Source: Streptomyces sp. NBC_01669 (lineage in GTDB: Bacteria; Actinomycetota; Actinomycetes; Streptomycetales; Streptomycetaceae). From it: DNA of 64,000 bases. The notes under the pieces were generated by a model that worked only from the letters and a program-made list of their open reading frames with translations, was not told the DNA's origin and made no database searches. A program made the translations under genes and the position numbers. Positions 32,390 to 41,417 of the stretch are shown piece by piece (position 1 is the first letter of the stretch; every line of letters starts with the position of its first letter). The DNA lies in assembly GCF_026339735.1 (NCBI RefSeq), contig NZ_JAPEQG010000001.1:1178001-1242000 (forward strand), given 5' to 3'.

Positions 32390-33085
32390 ATGCGCGTTCG
32401 CGTCGCCACCACCATCCTCGGCATCACCGCCGCCCTCCTCGCCGTACCCGCCTGCTCCACCGACACCGTCGGGGCCACGTCCGACACCACGCCGTCCGCC
32501 CATACCGGAAAGCAGGCCGACACCGCCCAGCAGGCTGCTCCGCTCTCGTCGGCCGCGCTGGAGACGCGCCTGCTCAACGAGAGCGACCTGGGCAGGGGCT
32601 ACCTGCGCAAGCCGGAGCGCCCCTCCCAGCACGACGACGTCACCGTCCTCGGCTGCCCGGCCCTGAGCGAGCTGGGCGGCGACGCCGCGACCGGCGGCAC
32701 GCTCAGCTTCCCGCGCAAGGCAAAGGCGGACTTCACCTACGGCGGCAGCTCCTCAGAGGTCTCCGAGGAGCTGTACAGCGACAGCGCGGCCAAGCTGTCC
32801 AACGGCATCGGCCGGATCTTCGACGCCATGACCGACTGCCCGACCTATCAGGTCCTCGCTGGCGGCACTCCCATCGACATGGCCTCACAGAAGCTGACCG
32901 CGCCCCGCGGGCTTGGCGACGAGCAGTGGAGCCAGCTCCTGACGTTCTCCACCGGAGATCGCAGCACCGTGGTCAAGCAGATCGCGATCCGCGCTGGCAA
33001 CCTGCTGCTGATCGTCTCCGGCTCCCCGGCCCTCGTCGACCGCCACCTCGGCAAGGCCCTCACCAAGGCCACAGCAGCCAGCTGA
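32390..33085 (+). CDS. Secreted lipoprotein of unknown function
   Basis: This 231-residue protein has a lipoprotein signal peptide with lipobox LAVPAC (Cys about 21) and then a Thr/Ser/Ala-rich linker. The mature domain (60-231) contains LLNESDLGRGY and a LLLIVSGS strand, reminiscent of actinobacterial sensor-domain-type lipoproteins. It is likely anchored on the outer face of the membrane. It ends just before a strong terminator hairpin. Confidence 0.82.
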   Translation: MRVRVATTILGITAALLAVPACSTDTVGATSDTTPSAHTGKQADTAQQAAPLSSAALETRLLNESDLGRGYLRKPERPSQHDDVTVLGCPALSELGGDAATGGTLSFPRKAKADFTYGGSSSEVSEELYSDSAAKLSNGIGRIFDAMTDCPTYQVLAGGTPIDMASQKLTAPRGLGDEQWSQLLTFSTGDRSTVVKQIAIRAGNLLLIVSGSPALVDRHLGKALTKATAAS

Positions 33086-33095
33086 TCGGCCCCGG

Positions 33096-33147
33096 CACGC
33101 GCTGCTGCCCCCGAACCGGATTGCGCCGGCGGGGGCAGCAGTGCGTG
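33096..33147 (+). terminator. Strong hairpin terminator after the lipoprotein gene
   Basis: CTGCTGCCCCCG (33102-33113) pairs with CGGGGGCAGCAG (33130-33141). The stem is extended by CACGC (33096-33100) with GCGTG (33143-33147) past one mismatch. There is no U-run, as is usual for streptomycete terminators. Confidence 0.75.
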
Positions 33148-33179
33148 TAGCGGACGCCCGGGCGCCGTCCGGGACATTC

Positions 33180-33365
33180 CTAATGGGCCGCAACCCACGC
33201 TGCGAGATGGGACGTGAACGACGCTGCGAGTCCGCTCCCCGCCGTCGCGACGAAGGCCATGGCGATGGCCGCCACCGCCCAGGGCGAGATGCGTTGAACG
33301 ACGACGTGAACTCCGCCGCATCGGAGTTCGAGGGCAGGCCGCTGCTTCTCTTCGGTTCGAGGCAT
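33180..33365 (-). CDS. Small single-pass membrane protein
   Basis: This 61-residue protein starts at ATG 33365. The LELRCGGVHVVVQR strand pair is followed by one hydrophobic helix (WAVAAIAMAFVATAGSGLAA). This short layout recurs in streptomycete genomes as small hypothetical proteins, which is why I list it despite its size. Function unknown. Confidence 0.5.
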   Translation of the reverse strand: MPRTEEKQRPALELRCGGVHVVVQRISPWAVAAIAMAFVATAGSGLAASFTSHLAAWVAAH

Positions 33366-33606
33366 GTGGCTATTCAGCCGCACGGGAACGTGGCACCGCT
33401 ACGCCATACCTTCGCCACTTCGCCCCACTTCAACGCCACCCCGATTAACACATGTTGGGCCCGATTACTACGCCATAACGTGGCCACCTTGCCGTATTCG
33501 AGGCGCTGGCATTACCACGCAAGCGATCCCCACTGCTACGCCGGGCAGACCCCACTTCACCCCACTTCCCCGGCCCAGGGCCCGCCATAGACCCGGATGG
33601 AACGCC

Positions 33607-33644
33607 AGAAGCCCGGGCCCCCCTTTCGGGAGGACCGGGCTTCT
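33607..33644. terminator. Bidirectional-type terminator hairpin
   Basis: AGAAGCCCGG (33607-33616) pairs perfectly with CCGGGCTTCT (33635-33644), with further CCC/GGG pairing inside the loop. It lies 30 bases past the stop of the leftward DUF317 gene and would terminate that operon. Confidence 0.75.
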
Positions 33645-33673
33645 CACTTCGGATCGGAGGGTGCCGCCGAACG

Positions 33674-34492
33674 CTAGGCCGGCGCGCGCAGCAGCCGCTC
33701 CCTGGTGGCCTCGGGCAGCACGCGCCGCAGGACCGGTGCGGTCGAGCTGAGAGAGGCGGCGAACACGGCGACGAGGTCGTGCGGGACGCTGGCGGAGAAG
33801 GACGCCGCCCACAGACACGGGGCCCCGAGTGCGGGCTCGGCCCAAGCCTGCCATCCGGCGGGTCCCACTTCGTCAGCCTCGGTGGTCAGGGCGCGCGGAT
33901 CGGCGTCCTGGATGAGGGGCGGCACCTCGCCGAGGCTGATGTGCGAGGTGAACGTCGGGTCCGTCGCTCCCGCATGGGGCTGGTCGATGTCGCGGAGCCA
34001 GCCGTGTGCCACGACGGCGTCGAGTACCGCCTCAGGGCCGGCAAACGGCACGGCGGGCTGATCGCGGGCTTCGAGAGCGACGAGGTAGTCGGCCACCGCC
34101 TCGCCGGGTACGTCGGTGGTGAAGTACGACGACCACGCCGCGAGCGGGCTGCTCGTGTCCGTCCGGGCGGAGATCTGCCAGGCGATCGGCAGGTCCCCCA
34201 GGTGGAACGGCTCGTCCGCCAGGCTCCACTGTGCCCAGCGCAGGGTGTCGGGGCTGATGTGCAGGACGGTGCTGCGCAGGACCTGGCGGTCCTCCGGTGC
34301 CTCGTCCAGCTCGTGCCGTCCGCGGACGATCGTCAGGCTCATCCAGCCCAGGCCGGCGAGCGTGTCGGCAACGCGGTCGTAGAGACGCCTGTCGTCACCG
34401 GCCAGGTGCCGGGGACCGACCCAGAACGCGGGCTGACCGCCGCGCGGGGTGGACGGGCCGAGGGGGGAGTCGGGGTACAGGGGCGCCTCCAA
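33674..34492 (-). CDS. DUF317-family protein (first)
   Basis: This 272-residue protein contains the WVGPRHLAGDD motif near residue 25 and two repeated beta-rich halves with conserved Trp (SPLAAWSSYFT; GWQAWAEPAL), the signature of DUF317 proteins found on actinomycete conjugative elements. The only usable start is TTG 34492, 15 bases after the upstream stop, so translation is probably coupled. The role is unknown; related genes lie at 34879 and 44330 in this window. Confidence 0.8.
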   Translation of the reverse strand: MEAPLYPDSPLGPSTPRGGQPAFWVGPRHLAGDDRRLYDRVADTLAGLGWMSLTIVRGRHELDEAPEDRQVLRSTVLHISPDTLRWAQWSLADEPFHLGDLPIAWQISARTDTSSPLAAWSSYFTTDVPGEAVADYLVALEARDQPAVPFAGPEAVLDAVVAHGWLRDIDQPHAGATDPTFTSHISLGEVPPLIQDADPRALTTEADEVGPAGWQAWAEPALGAPCLWAASFSASVPHDLVAVFAASLSSTAPVLRRVLPEATRERLLRAPA

Positions 34493-34507
34493 AGGCTCGG
34501 TGCGGGT

Positions 34508-34798
34508 CTAGTTGCCGCCGGCACGGCGGCGAGGGCGGCGCGGGGGTGCCTGGACGGGACCCTGCCAGGTCAAGTCGACCGCGACTTCGGGCGGCAGATG
34601 ACCGAGCTGCGCCTCCGTGTCGCGCCCCTCGGCGAGGTAGACGACATTCCGGCCGGTCTCATCGACGGACTGCACGACCTGCGCCAGTCGGTGGGCCATC
34701 GGGAAGAACGGGTTCATGGCCTGGCGGACCGGTGCATCCTGGTCGCAGCCGGACAACAGGTCGATGAGATCGGCGACGGTCATCTCCGAAGTCGTCAC
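34508..34798 (-). CDS. Small hypothetical protein upstream of the DUF317 gene
   Basis: This 96-residue protein starts at GTG 34798 behind a good AGGAGG. A helix-rich N-terminus (MTVADLIDLLSGCDQDAPV), a small strand region and a basic Pro/Arg tail are visible. The first part resembles short proteins found next to DUF317 genes. No catalytic motif. Confidence 0.65.
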   Translation of the reverse strand: MTTSEMTVADLIDLLSGCDQDAPVRQAMNPFFPMAHRLAQVVQSVDETGRNVVYLAEGRDTEAQLGHLPPEVAVDLTWQGPVQAPPRRPRRRAGGN

Positions 34799-34878
34799 GA
34801 ACAGCCTCCTGGGGTGAGGGGGAAACGAGGAGTGATGGAACGGGCCGGCAGCAGGCCAGCCCTCCGAGTGAGGCACAG

Positions 34879-35232
34879 TCATACGCGACGTGAAGTCGCC
34901 AGCACGCGTGCCACAACGGCGGCGACGATGTCCGCCGGCGTCTCAGTGTCGAACGACAGGCGGTATCCGGGCACCTTGGCCGTGCCGGTGACGGCGATCG
35001 TCCACCCCTCGCCATCCGTGCCGGGACGGCCGTCCGGGAACCAGCCGAGATAGAATCGGCCGTCTTTCGAGCTGACGTGCACGTCCGCGCGGTCGTCCAC
35101 GATCAGGTGGAAGTCATCCGCTGAGAACTGGTCCGTCACGAGTGCGGGTTGGCCGGGGCCTAGCTGCCATTCGCGGAGCCGCATGGCTTCGATAGTGGTG
35201 GAGAAACCAGGGCCGACGGGTGCCACGGTCAC
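34879..35232 (-). CDS. Half-length DUF317-like protein
   Basis: This 117-residue protein matches one half of a DUF317 protein: a beta-rich core with VHVSSKDGRFYLGWFP and WTIAVTGTAKVPG, then a C-terminal helix ADIVAAVVARVLA. I chose GTG 35232, nine bases after GAGAGG; TTG 35238 is too close to the site. It heads a three-gene leftward operon (35232 to 33674). Confidence 0.7.
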   Translation of the reverse strand: MTVAPVGPGFSTTIEAMRLREWQLGPGQPALVTDQFSADDFHLIVDDRADVHVSSKDGRFYLGWFPDGRPGTDGEGWTIAVTGTAKVPGYRLSFDTETPADIVAAVVARVLATSRRV

Positions 35233-35238
35233 AGGCAA

Positions 35239-35680
35239 TCACCTCTCTGACCTGGAGTTTCTTGCAAGGTCGTCTACGTTGACATGCCCTTGACCGCGTT
35301 GGCCAGTCATTCTGCGATCTTTCCTGTCTGCCCGCGGCGAACTGCCAATTCCACCCCCGTTGGCGACGGCTGCAGGTCACATTTCGCGAGCTCCCTTCTC
35401 ATTGACCATGACCCTTTTCTGACCGTAGGGACAACACTGCGAGACGAACGCCCACCCAACTCGTCGCAATACTGTTCTCGGTCCCGTTCTATAGAGGGGC
35501 GCCCTTCCGGTCGCGCATGGAGAGATCGCAGTTGGCCGAGAAGGGGAACCCTGCGCCCGCTTCAGCTGCTCGGTCACCGTTGGATGCACTTCTGGTTGCT
35601 GTTGGCAAAGCCGCTTGCGTGTGGCCGCGCCGCGGTCTGATGGTGGTGCTGTTGGCGGGGAACGGATCGGTTGGTGGCTG
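35239..35680. other. Divergent intergenic region
   Basis: About 440 bases separate the leftward DUF317-type operon from the rightward gene at 35681. The region is less GC-rich near 35250-35450 (for example CCTTTTCTGACC), so it may hold promoters for both directions. No RNA gene or convincing small frame is seen. Confidence 0.4.
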
Positions 35681-36856
35681 ATGGGGATCACAAACGGCGA
35701 GTTGAAGCGCTGCCTGCATATCGGCAAGGTCGATCCGGACGAGTTACTGGAACTGCTCTCCCACCTCGTGGGTGAGTGCCAGAGCCTGGACGAACGACGC
35801 CTCATCTTTCCCTCGCCGCGCAGTGGTCCGGCGCGGATCATCCTGGGCTTCAACGCAGGCGGCAGGGTCACCGACGCGACTGTGGGCGAGGCACTCACCG
35901 AGGAGGACCTCGCCGAAATCGAGGCCCAAATACGCCGTCAGCTGCTGGCGCCGACCCAGCCGCGCGTGGTCAGGAAGATCCTTTACTCCACGCAACCGGT
36001 CCGCGGGCGCTGGCATTTCAAGAACACACTGGTGCTGCGTTCGCTGCCCGAGGGCAATCCAGAAGTGCCCTGGCTGTCCGACACCCACCCGCTGATCTTC
36101 GAGTGCGTCTACCCAGGCGTCGGGGACGTGGACTCCCCGGTGAACTATTCGCGCGGCGAGAGGTTCGCCGGCACGTGGATGAGCATCCTCGCCCTCGTCG
36201 CTGCGCATCTGGTCCTTCCCGAGCCGGGGCCAGCTCGCATGATGTGGGCTACGTCAGTGATGGGGCGTTCCGCACCGTCCAGCCAATGGGTACGCGCCGG
36301 GTACGAGCCGAACGTCTGGGATGAGCAGGGGACTCTGGGCGAGATCGCGGTGACCGATGAACACACGGGAGTTGCCCGGTGCGAGTCGCCACTTCATCTG
36401 CCCACATACCTCGCCCCCTGCCTGCAGGCGTTCGATTCTCTGGGCGCCACAGACCGGCGGTCGCTGCTCCACGCCGCCCACTGGGTCCGCCACGCGGCGC
36501 AGGCGGGACAGTCCCCGTCCGCGGCCTACACCGCAGTCGTGCAGAGTGTGGAAGTCCTGGTGAAAGGTCACGAGGGCGAGAGTTCCAGCAAGGCATTCAG
36601 GGACTTTATTGACCGCTATGCACCGGCCACTGACAAGGCGATGGCCAAGAGACACCGCGACCTGTACCGAATCCGCAGTCTTATCAGCCACGGTGAGCGG
36701 TTGTTCGTCTCCGACCGGGACATCCTCGGGATGATGATGCCGAACCCGCAGCGGTGGCACGAGGAACTCCTGCTCGCCCACGCGACCGCCGTCTGCCGGA
36801 CAGCGATCATCAACTGGCTCTTGGCGGCGGGCGCTCAGACCCAGGCAGCAGGATGA
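35681..36856 (+). CDS. Hypothetical protein with a C-terminal HEPN-like RxxxxH motif
   Basis: This 391-residue protein starts at ATG 35681. The N-terminal two thirds are beta-rich and unrecognised, with several Trp and Pro residues. The C-terminal 130 residues are helical and include YRIRSLISHGERLF, a match to the R-x4-H catalytic motif of HEPN ribonucleases, with a preceding helix rich in Lys/Arg/His. HEPN proteins often act as toxins or abortive-infection nucleases. Here it is a lone gene among mobile-element cargo; assignment to defence is inference. Confidence 0.55.
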   Translation: MGITNGELKRCLHIGKVDPDELLELLSHLVGECQSLDERRLIFPSPRSGPARIILGFNAGGRVTDATVGEALTEEDLAEIEAQIRRQLLAPTQPRVVRKILYSTQPVRGRWHFKNTLVLRSLPEGNPEVPWLSDTHPLIFECVYPGVGDVDSPVNYSRGERFAGTWMSILALVAAHLVLPEPGPARMMWATSVMGRSAPSSQWVRAGYEPNVWDEQGTLGEIAVTDEHTGVARCESPLHLPTYLAPCLQAFDSLGATDRRSLLHAAHWVRHAAQAGQSPSAAYTAVVQSVEVLVKGHEGESSSKAFRDFIDRYAPATDKAMAKRHRDLYRIRSLISHGERLFVSDRDILGMMMPNPQRWHEELLLAHATAVCRTAIINWLLAAGAQTQAAG

Positions 36857-37191
36857 CGGTGCTCGGTCTTTGACACGGCTGCTCGCACACCGCCAAAGTT
36901 CACCGGCAGAACGACGCCACCTATGCGGCGAGCCGTTCCACGCTAACCTCTGGCTGCTATGGAGATCCCGGACCCCGCCGGACCGCCGTACATCAATCCG
37001 CATCGCGAGGACCTACAGCGGCCCGTATGCGGAATCTGCCCGGCCACTCGATACCCGCGCAAGCAGTTCGTGGTCTACAGCAGACCTCCTGGGAATGCCC
37101 GTTCCATCCGGATGTGACTGAGCGCGCTATCTGGCCCGGACGGACAACTTCGATGCTCAGGATTGGCCTGGCAAAAAAGAAGCCAGCCAGT
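36857..37191. other. Intergenic region with a doubtful 52-codon frame
   Basis: Between the HEPN-like gene and the leftward B3/B4 gene there is a short + frame (36959-37117) with VCGICPATRYP, a CxxC-like pair, but no ribosome site. I see nothing else that can be supported here. Confidence 0.3.
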
Positions 37192-37899
37192 TCAGATGGC
37201 TGCCTGAGGGTGAGCCGGGCTGAGGTAGTTAACGGTGCTCTGCGCGGAGTGCTCGGCGAGCAGGTCCTGAAGTTCGCCTGCGGCGGTCTTGAGGAGGTGG
37301 CCGTCGCGGGTGGCGTGGAGGGTTTCGAGGACGAAGGCGACGTGGGTGGAGTCTTCGGAGACGCGGGTGCGGTGGGCGTCGCGGTGGTTCCAGTGCCGTG
37401 TGAGGACGTCGGTGGCGTCGGTGTAGATGATCTCGCCCGGCTTGGGGTGTTCGGTGGTGTCGGGTTCGCCGAGCGGGGTGAAGGTCTCGCCGCCGTCGGC
37501 GTAGCGGATTTCTACGTCGCCGGTGACGTGCTCGAGGTCGAAGGCGCCGGCGGGCAGGCCGTGGCGGACGGAGACGGTGTTATAGGAGTCGACGGCCGGG
37601 TTGATGCGCGGCAAGGTGCCCTTCTTCGCCAGGCGGCGGCCGAGGGCATCGACGCTGGGGCGGATGCGGCGGGGGTTGGTGCCGAAGGAGCGGTAGGCGG
37701 TGTGCCATGCGTCGATGCGCGGGTCGCTCTCGTCGGCCGGCTGCCAGGTGCTGGCGGCGAGCTGCTGCTCCAGGTCCTGCTGGGCCGCGGCGGTGGCGGG
37801 CCAGGGCTCGTGGCCGTCCAGTCCGGTGGTGGTGACGACGGCGATGAGGGTGTCGGGGAATGCTTCCGCGACGGCGGGGCTGATGCGGAAGGTGGTCAT
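37192..37899 (-). CDS. B3/B4 (phenylalanyl-tRNA synthetase beta-like) domain protein
   Basis: This 235-residue protein starts at ATG 37899. The RSFGTNPRRIRPSVDALGRRL and NPAVDSYNTVSVRHGLPAGAFDLEHV-type segments are typical of stand-alone B3/B4 domains, which resemble the editing module of PheRS-beta and may clear mischarged or non-standard aminoacyl products. It is the last gene of a three-gene operon with a PaiB-like protein and a DMT exporter, a set often controlled by an XRE-cupin regulator, as found next door. Confidence 0.85.
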   Translation of the reverse strand: MTTFRISPAVAEAFPDTLIAVVTTTGLDGHEPWPATAAAQQDLEQQLAASTWQPADESDPRIDAWHTAYRSFGTNPRRIRPSVDALGRRLAKKGTLPRINPAVDSYNTVSVRHGLPAGAFDLEHVTGDVEIRYADGGETFTPLGEPDTTEHPKPGEIIYTDATDVLTRHWNHRDAHRTRVSEDSTHVAFVLETLHATRDGHLLKTAAGELQDLLAEHSAQSTVNYLSPAHPQAAI

Positions 37900-37946
37900 C
37901 AAGGGGTCCGTTCCAGGGGGGTGCGTGCGCGGGCGGGAGGGCGCGG

Positions 37947-38594
37947 TCAGGGTTTCCAGGTGCCGATGCGGTCCAGGCGGCGCAGTTGCTGGGTTGCCGT
38001 GGGCGCGTCCAGGCCGGTGCCGCGTTCGATGAGGCGGTGGGCGATGTCGGTGCGCTGCTCGGCGGGTTTGTGGTCGTCGTACTTGAACTTGGCCCGTACG
38101 TCGGTGACGTTCAGGCGCAGGCCGCGAATGCCGGGCAGCATCCGGCCGTAGGGGGCCTGGTCGGGGTCGATGGGTGCGTGGTCGCCGTCGGGCTGGAAGT
38201 GGGCCATCTGGCTGCGCAGCAGGTCGGCCTTGGCCTTGGGGTCGTCGATGATCGTGGCCTGGCAGGTGAACTGGATGGCCGCGTAGTAGCTGGTGGGGAC
38301 GCCGTCGGTGGGCAGGGTGTCGGGCTTGGCGCGCCAGGGGCCGGGGATGAAGGCGTAGTCGCTGGTGACGGTGAAGGTGACGTGCGGGTCCGCGTCGATC
38401 GCCATCCATACGGGGTTGGGGCGGGCGAGATGGATCAGCAGGGTGGTGTCGTCGACGGTGAAGTGGGTGGGTACGACGACGGGCGCCTGGCCGGGCAGGC
38501 CGTTGACGCTCAGGATGCCGAAGTCGTGGCCGTCAGCGATCCAGGTCTGCCATTCGGCGGCGTCGAGGGCGGCGTCCCAGGGCTGGATGAACAT
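37947..38594 (-). CDS. FMN-binding negative regulator, PaiB-like
   Basis: This 215-residue protein has the split-barrel flavin-binding fold. It shows LPVVVPTHF-like and LLIHLARPNPVW strands, the PHVTFTVTSDYAFIPGPW segment and SYYAAIQFTCQATII, all typical of PaiB-type proteins. It starts at ATG 38594, 25 bases after the exporter stop. The family is linked to FMN binding and polyamine or toxic-compound responses; the exact role is unknown. Confidence 0.87.
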   Translation of the reverse strand: MFIQPWDAALDAAEWQTWIADGHDFGILSVNGLPGQAPVVVPTHFTVDDTTLLIHLARPNPVWMAIDADPHVTFTVTSDYAFIPGPWRAKPDTLPTDGVPTSYYAAIQFTCQATIIDDPKAKADLLRSQMAHFQPDGDHAPIDPDQAPYGRMLPGIRGLRLNVTDVRAKFKYDDHKPAEQRTDIAHRLIERGTGLDAPTATQQLRRLDRIGTWKP

Positions 38595-38619
38595 GCCGGG
38601 CTCCTTCCGGGGGGCGGGG

Positions 38620-39456
38620 TCAGGTGAGGGCGAGCAGGCTGACGGCGACGGCTGCCGCGCCTAGGCCGACCAGCTGCCCGCGATGTATCCGCTCCGAGAG
38701 GACACTGCGGGCGAGCAGGACGGTGCCGGCCGGGTAGAGGGCGGTGATCACAGCGACGACGGCCAGGTCCCCGCTGCGGGCGGCGAGCAGGAACAGCAGG
38801 TTCGCCACCGAGTCCAGCACGCCGGCCGTAGCCGACATCGCGTACGCGGGCTTCTCCGATCCGAGCCTGCGGTACATCAGCCCGGCCGCGGCCAGGATGA
38901 CGGCCGAGGACACGGCACGTCCGACGATCAGCGGGCCGACGCCGCTGTCCGTCGGCGCCTGATGCAGGAAGACCAGCTGCAGCGCGATCGCCCCGCCCGC
39001 GCCGAAAGCCATCAGCAGCGCCGTGCGCGACGGGCGCGCGCTGCCGGCTCCGTGGCCGGCGCTGACCAGCACCACCGCCACCAGCGCCAGCGGCAGGCCG
39101 ATCAACCCGGCGAGCCCCAGGCGCTCGCCCTGCAGCAGACCGACGCCGACCGGCAGCATCGCTGAGACCAACGCCGTGACCGGAGACAGGACGTTCATCG
39201 GGCCGATCGCAAGCGTGCGGTACAGGAGGGCGAACGCTGCGGCCGACGCGACGCCGGACGCCGCGCCCCAGGCGAGGGTCGCGGGGGCGAAGGAGGCTCC
39301 GAGGAAGGGCCATAGCACCAGCTCGACGGTGAGTGAGGCCGGGGCGGCGATCATCACGGTGCGCAGGACGTGGGCCTTGCGAGAGCCGAGGCCGCCGAGG
39401 AAATCGGCGCATCCGTAGGCCAGGGAACTGCCCAGGGCCAGCAGCAGAGCGATCAC
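38620..39456 (-). CDS. EamA/DMT-family exporter
   Basis: This 278-residue protein has about ten short transmembrane helices in two repeated halves, the drug/metabolite transporter layout; the second half includes LLFLLAARSGDLAVVAVITALYP. GTG 39456 is the likely start, with AAGGGA upstream. It is probably an exporter of a small metabolite or toxic compound and the first gene of the leftward operon. Confidence 0.87.
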   Translation of the reverse strand: MIALLLALGSSLAYGCADFLGGLGSRKAHVLRTVMIAAPASLTVELVLWPFLGASFAPATLAWGAASGVASAAAFALLYRTLAIGPMNVLSPVTALVSAMLPVGVGLLQGERLGLAGLIGLPLALVAVVLVSAGHGAGSARPSRTALLMAFGAGGAIALQLVFLHQAPTDSGVGPLIVGRAVSSAVILAAAGLMYRRLGSEKPAYAMSATAGVLDSVANLLFLLAARSGDLAVVAVITALYPAGTVLLARSVLSERIHRGQLVGLGAAAVAVSLLALT

Positions 39457-39577
39457 GGGGGGGGTACATCCCTTACTATCAATGGAACGACTACACCGTA
39501 CAACGCACCGACCGACAGGTGTCAACCAACCGACTGTGCGGTGCATTGCACTGACCCATCCCTGGAGGGGTGACGTG
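39457..39577. promoter_or_regulatory. Divergent promoter/operator between exporter operon and XRE-cupin gene
   Basis: On the - strand TTGACA (39525-39520), followed after 17 bases by TGTACG, gives a plausible promoter for the exporter operon. The near-palindrome GTGCATTGCAC (39541-39551) is a candidate operator for the divergently encoded XRE-cupin regulator. Confidence 0.45.
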
Positions 39578-40153
39578 ATGGCCGAGACCGAGGCGGCGCT
39601 GCGGACGCTCGCGCACAACGTCCGCACAGCCCGCACCCGCGCCGGACTTTCCCTGGATGAGCTGTGCCGGCGCGCCAAGGTCAGCAAGGGGGCCCTGGCC
39701 GGGCTGGAGAAGGCGCAGGGCAACCCGAACTTCGCCACCCTGGTCCGCCTCGCCGACACCCTCGGCGTCTCAGTGTCCGCACTGATGGAGGGACCGGCCG
39801 AAGGCCGCGTCCGGGTCGCGACCGCCGACGCCCTCATCCCCCTGTGGAAGGGCGAACATGGCAGCGAAGCCCGGCTCATGCTGACCACCTCGGGATCAGC
39901 CCCGGTCGAGGTCTGGCGCTGGACGCTGGAGCCCGGCGAGGAATACCCCAGCCACCCCCACCAGGCCGGCGTCGTAGAGACCGTCAGTGTCACCGCCGGA
40001 CAGATGGTGCTCGTCGTCGACGGCGCTGAGCATCCTGTCGAGGCTGGCCAGACGGCCGCCTTCGACGGTGACACCGCCCACACCTACCGCGGCGCGGGCA
40101 CCGAGAGCTGCCACTTGATCATGACCGTCCACCTACCGCCCGGCCCCGCCTGA
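39578..40153 (+). CDS. XRE-family regulator with C-terminal cupin
   Basis: This 191-residue protein starts at ATG 39578 behind GGAGGGG. Residues 8-65 are a helix-turn-helix (LSLDELCRRAKVSKGALAGLE). Residues 100-190 are a cupin sensor domain with the HPHQAGVVE metal or ligand-binding strand. These regulators sense a small ligand and repress the adjacent divergent exporter operon. Confidence 0.9.
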   Translation: MAETEAALRTLAHNVRTARTRAGLSLDELCRRAKVSKGALAGLEKAQGNPNFATLVRLADTLGVSVSALMEGPAEGRVRVATADALIPLWKGEHGSEARLMLTTSGSAPVEVWRWTLEPGEEYPSHPHQAGVVETVSVTAGQMVLVVDGAEHPVEAGQTAAFDGDTAHTYRGAGTESCHLIMTVHLPPGPA

Positions 40154-40577
40154 GATCTGCGGCCTCACCGAGTAGACCTGGCCCGCCGCGTCAACCGTGG
40201 AGCGCTGGTCGACTGCGGCACGGCGAGCCCTCCGGCATGCGGGCCGCATCGCCGCTGCCCCTCCCGGCGATCCGGTTGGCGTTCGCGCAGGTCAGGGATG
40301 TGAAGCCTGGACTGGGACCTTCAGCAGGCCAACTGCAATGCACGACGGGCCAACTACCGCGCTCAAAGGCCAGGTATCGCGCTCAGTCACACCGGAGAAC
40401 GGGCATCGCTACACGAGGGAGGGGATGCCGGCCTGCGTACACCCGGACAAGGTCGGCTTGGAACCCGACAGAATCGCACCACCGCCCGAGGCCCCATCAA
40501 CCCAGGATGCGTCGTCGGATCGCCGTTTTACCTGGCCTTTTCCTTGGCGCGACCGCCTCCCGCAGCGACGTCGACCG
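40154..40577. other. Intergenic region, nothing supported
   Basis: About 420 bases lie between the XRE-cupin stop and the leftward GNAT gene. Open frames exist on both strands but lack ribosome sites and organised protein sequence. No hairpin of note. Confidence 0.4.
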
Positions 40578-41309
40578 TCATGATTCCTGCGTCCGCCAGA
40601 CCGCACCGAGTTCCGCCAGCCGCCCTCGAAGGACGCCACGCTGCTCCTCCAACTCCTGCGAGAGGGGCGAGAGGAGATACACGTTGTCGCGGTGGAGGCG
40701 AAACCCAATACTCTCCCACCCCAGCGCGATCATTGCGTTCACGCGGTCCCATTCGGACCGGTCCATCAGGCGCTGGCTACTGAGGTCGGTGATGCCGGGC
40801 GAGCAGGCGATGGCCCGGCATCCGGCCATGAGCCGGTGGATGGCCTCGCAGCCGAGTACGGCCGCCAGGCCGTGCCCACGCCACAAAGGATCAAGCGTCA
40901 CCCGGTCCATTACAAGCAGTGCGGAACCGACGTAATCCAGTCGCTCGCTCACGTCGCTGGTGAAGAAGCCTGTCTCGGAATCAAGGAGGGCCTGGGCAGT
41001 CTCGAACAGTTCCTCGGACTCCTCCTCCATGGCCCAGAAGGCGTTGCGACCGCGGTCGAGGTGCACCCGGTAGAACACCATCGACCCCACGGTGGCGTCT
41101 GCGACCGTGCACGAGGGGCAATCCGCGGTGACACAGCTGCTGGCGGCCACCGTTTCCCCATCCTCGTCGTGCGCACGCCGACGGTGGAGGACGGTCACAC
41201 TCCATCGCTCCAACGTGTCAGCCTGCGGGGTGTCCCAGAGTTCATCGTCGTAGGAGATGCGCAGGTACAGGTCGGAGGGATCACCAGGAAGCCGGGGCCG
41301 CTTGCTCAC
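40578..41309 (-). CDS. GNAT-like acetyltransferase
   Basis: This 243-residue protein starts at GTG 41309. The acetyl-CoA loop appears as PLWRGHGLAAVLG (about 148-160), after a beta strand VMDRVTLDP. The N-terminal half is unusual for a GNAT, with two Cys (ADCPSC) and acidic helices. The target is unknown. It is monocistronic. Confidence 0.7.
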   Translation of the reverse strand: MSKRPRLPGDPSDLYLRISYDDELWDTPQADTLERWSVTVLHRRRAHDEDGETVAASSCVTADCPSCTVADATVGSMVFYRVHLDRGRNAFWAMEEESEELFETAQALLDSETGFFTSDVSERLDYVGSALLVMDRVTLDPLWRGHGLAAVLGCEAIHRLMAGCRAIACSPGITDLSSQRLMDRSEWDRVNAMIALGWESIGFRLHRDNVYLLSPLSQELEEQRGVLRGRLAELGAVWRTQES

Positions 41310-41417
41310 CCGGCAAACCTAAACGTTGACCTCCTGCGCGATGGCCTCAAGGACGTAGCGGAGCGCGAAGGGACGACGGAGATGCATCCGAAATCGAACA
41401 AGTGATTGAATATATTC

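Noticed and set aside
31685..32632. Upstream extension of the minus-strand SDR frame
   Set aside because: The nucleotide-binding start is at ATG 31684; the extension runs antisense to the genes at 31867 and 32390.
33410..33575. Repeated CCCCACTTC blocks, considered as a CRISPR-like or tandem array
   Set aside because: Copies are short, irregular and few, with no constant spacer length and no cas genes.
40197..40583. A 128-codon + frame after the XRE-cupin gene
   Set aside because: No ribosome site, random-looking composition and overlap with the end of the GNAT gene.
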